From Burkholderiaceae bacterium (GTDB lineage Bacteria; Pseudomonadota; Gammaproteobacteria; Burkholderiales; Burkholderiaceae_C), in contig JANJVX010000195.1 in NCBI GenBank assembly GCA_024709845.1, positions 1 to 42,151 of the forward strand: a stretch of 42,151 nucleotides of DNA, read 5' to 3'. Positions 41,509-42,151 of this stretch are shown in pieces. The position numbers were made by a program, and so were the translations under genes. The notes beneath the pieces were generated by a model. It saw nothing but the letters and a program-made list of their open reading frames with translations, was not told the origin of the DNA and did not search any database. Every line of letters starts with the position of its first letter. Positions within the stretch are counted from its first letter, which is position 1.

Positions 41509-41867
41509 TACAGCCGTTCCTTGACGTAGGAGGGCCGGTCCATGTCCACGATCTCCACGCTCAGCTGCACCAGCAGCCCGGTGGGGCGGGGGGTGAGCCG
41601 GCGCAGCACGGCGGCAATGCGCTCGGAGAAGTCCTGCTTGGCCTCGGGCGTGCGGCCCGAGAGCAGGCGCAATTGCGCGTGCACAAAACCGCGCTGCTCT
41701 GGCGCCGTGCCGATGGCGAAGCTGTCGTGCACCACGCAGCGGCTCTTGAGGTCGGCCTCGTCGGCGATCTCCGGGCTGGCGGTGACCGCCTGGTTCAGCG
41801 CGGCCAGCACCTGGGCTTCGGGAAAACCGGCCAGGTTGGCGGAGTATTCGATGGTGAGGTGGGGCAT
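41508..41867 (-). CDS. 5-carboxymethyl-2-hydroxymuconate delta-isomerase family protein
   Basis: MPHLTIEYSANLAGFPEAQVLAALNQAVTASPEIADEADLKSRCVVHDSFAIGT...FVHAQLRLLSGRTPEAKQDFSERI. Confidence 0.9.
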   Translation of the reverse strand: MPHLTIEYSANLAGFPEAQVLAALNQAVTASPEIADEADLKSRCVVHDSFAIGTAPEQRGFVHAQLRLLSGRTPEAKQDFSERIAAVLRRLTPRPTGLLVQLSVEIVDMDRPSYVKERL

Positions 41868-41868
41868 C

Positions 41869-42151
41869 TCAGTCCTTTTGCGTTGGGACGTGGTCGCGCA
41901 GTTCGGTCTGGCGGTTGTTGGCGTCCACAAACACGAGCTGCGGGCGGTGCGCGGCCACGTCGGCCTCGGGCACCTGGGCGAAGTCGGCGATGATGAGCAG
42001 GTCGCCCACGGAGGCGCGGCGCGCGGCCGAGCCGTTGACCGAAATCATGCCGCTGCCGCGCTGGCCCTTGATGGCGTAGGTGATGAAACGCTCGCCGTTG
42101 TTGATGTTCCAGATGTGCACCTGCTCGTTCTCGCAGATGTTGGCGGCGTCG
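41869..42151 (-). CDS. panD: Aspartate 1-decarboxylase (C-terminal part; start outside window)
   Basis: [60 protein letters not shown]; PanD pattern. Confidence 0.93.
   Translation of the reverse strand, partial: DAANICENEQVHIWNINNGERFITYAIKGQRGSGMISVNGSAARRASVGDLLIIADFAQVPEADVAAHRPQLVFVDANNRQTELRDHVPTQKD

Overview
The window is about 42 kb of GC-rich chromosomal DNA. Gene content and protein style suggest a betaproteobacterium, probably Comamonadaceae/Acidovorax-like; this is an inference, with no database search. Most genes are recognisable core genes: imuA-imuB (with a LexA box), cutA, ftsY, two M16 peptidases, rsmD, coaD, moeB/thiF-like, an S41 peptidase, gpmA, rhodanese, grxC, secB, gpsA, rluE-like, panC, panB, nadC, nadA, a pabB-pabC fusion, tapT/DTW, a CHMI-type isomerase and panD (partial). 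Signal-transduction genes are dense: several histidine kinases, response regulators and three GGDEF/EAL proteins. I see no prophage, IS transposase, CRISPR array, rRNA, tRNA or obvious defence island. The most unusual signal is non-coding. (1) A dispersed ~55-65 bp multi-hairpin repeat has six copies. Three of them supply downstream start codons, and one encodes most of the apparent signal peptide of an M16 peptidase. (2) A second ~110 bp structured repeat has two copies with compensatory base-pair changes in a stem. FtsY also carries two in-frame tandem repeats (17 x 6 bp and 10 x 9 bp).
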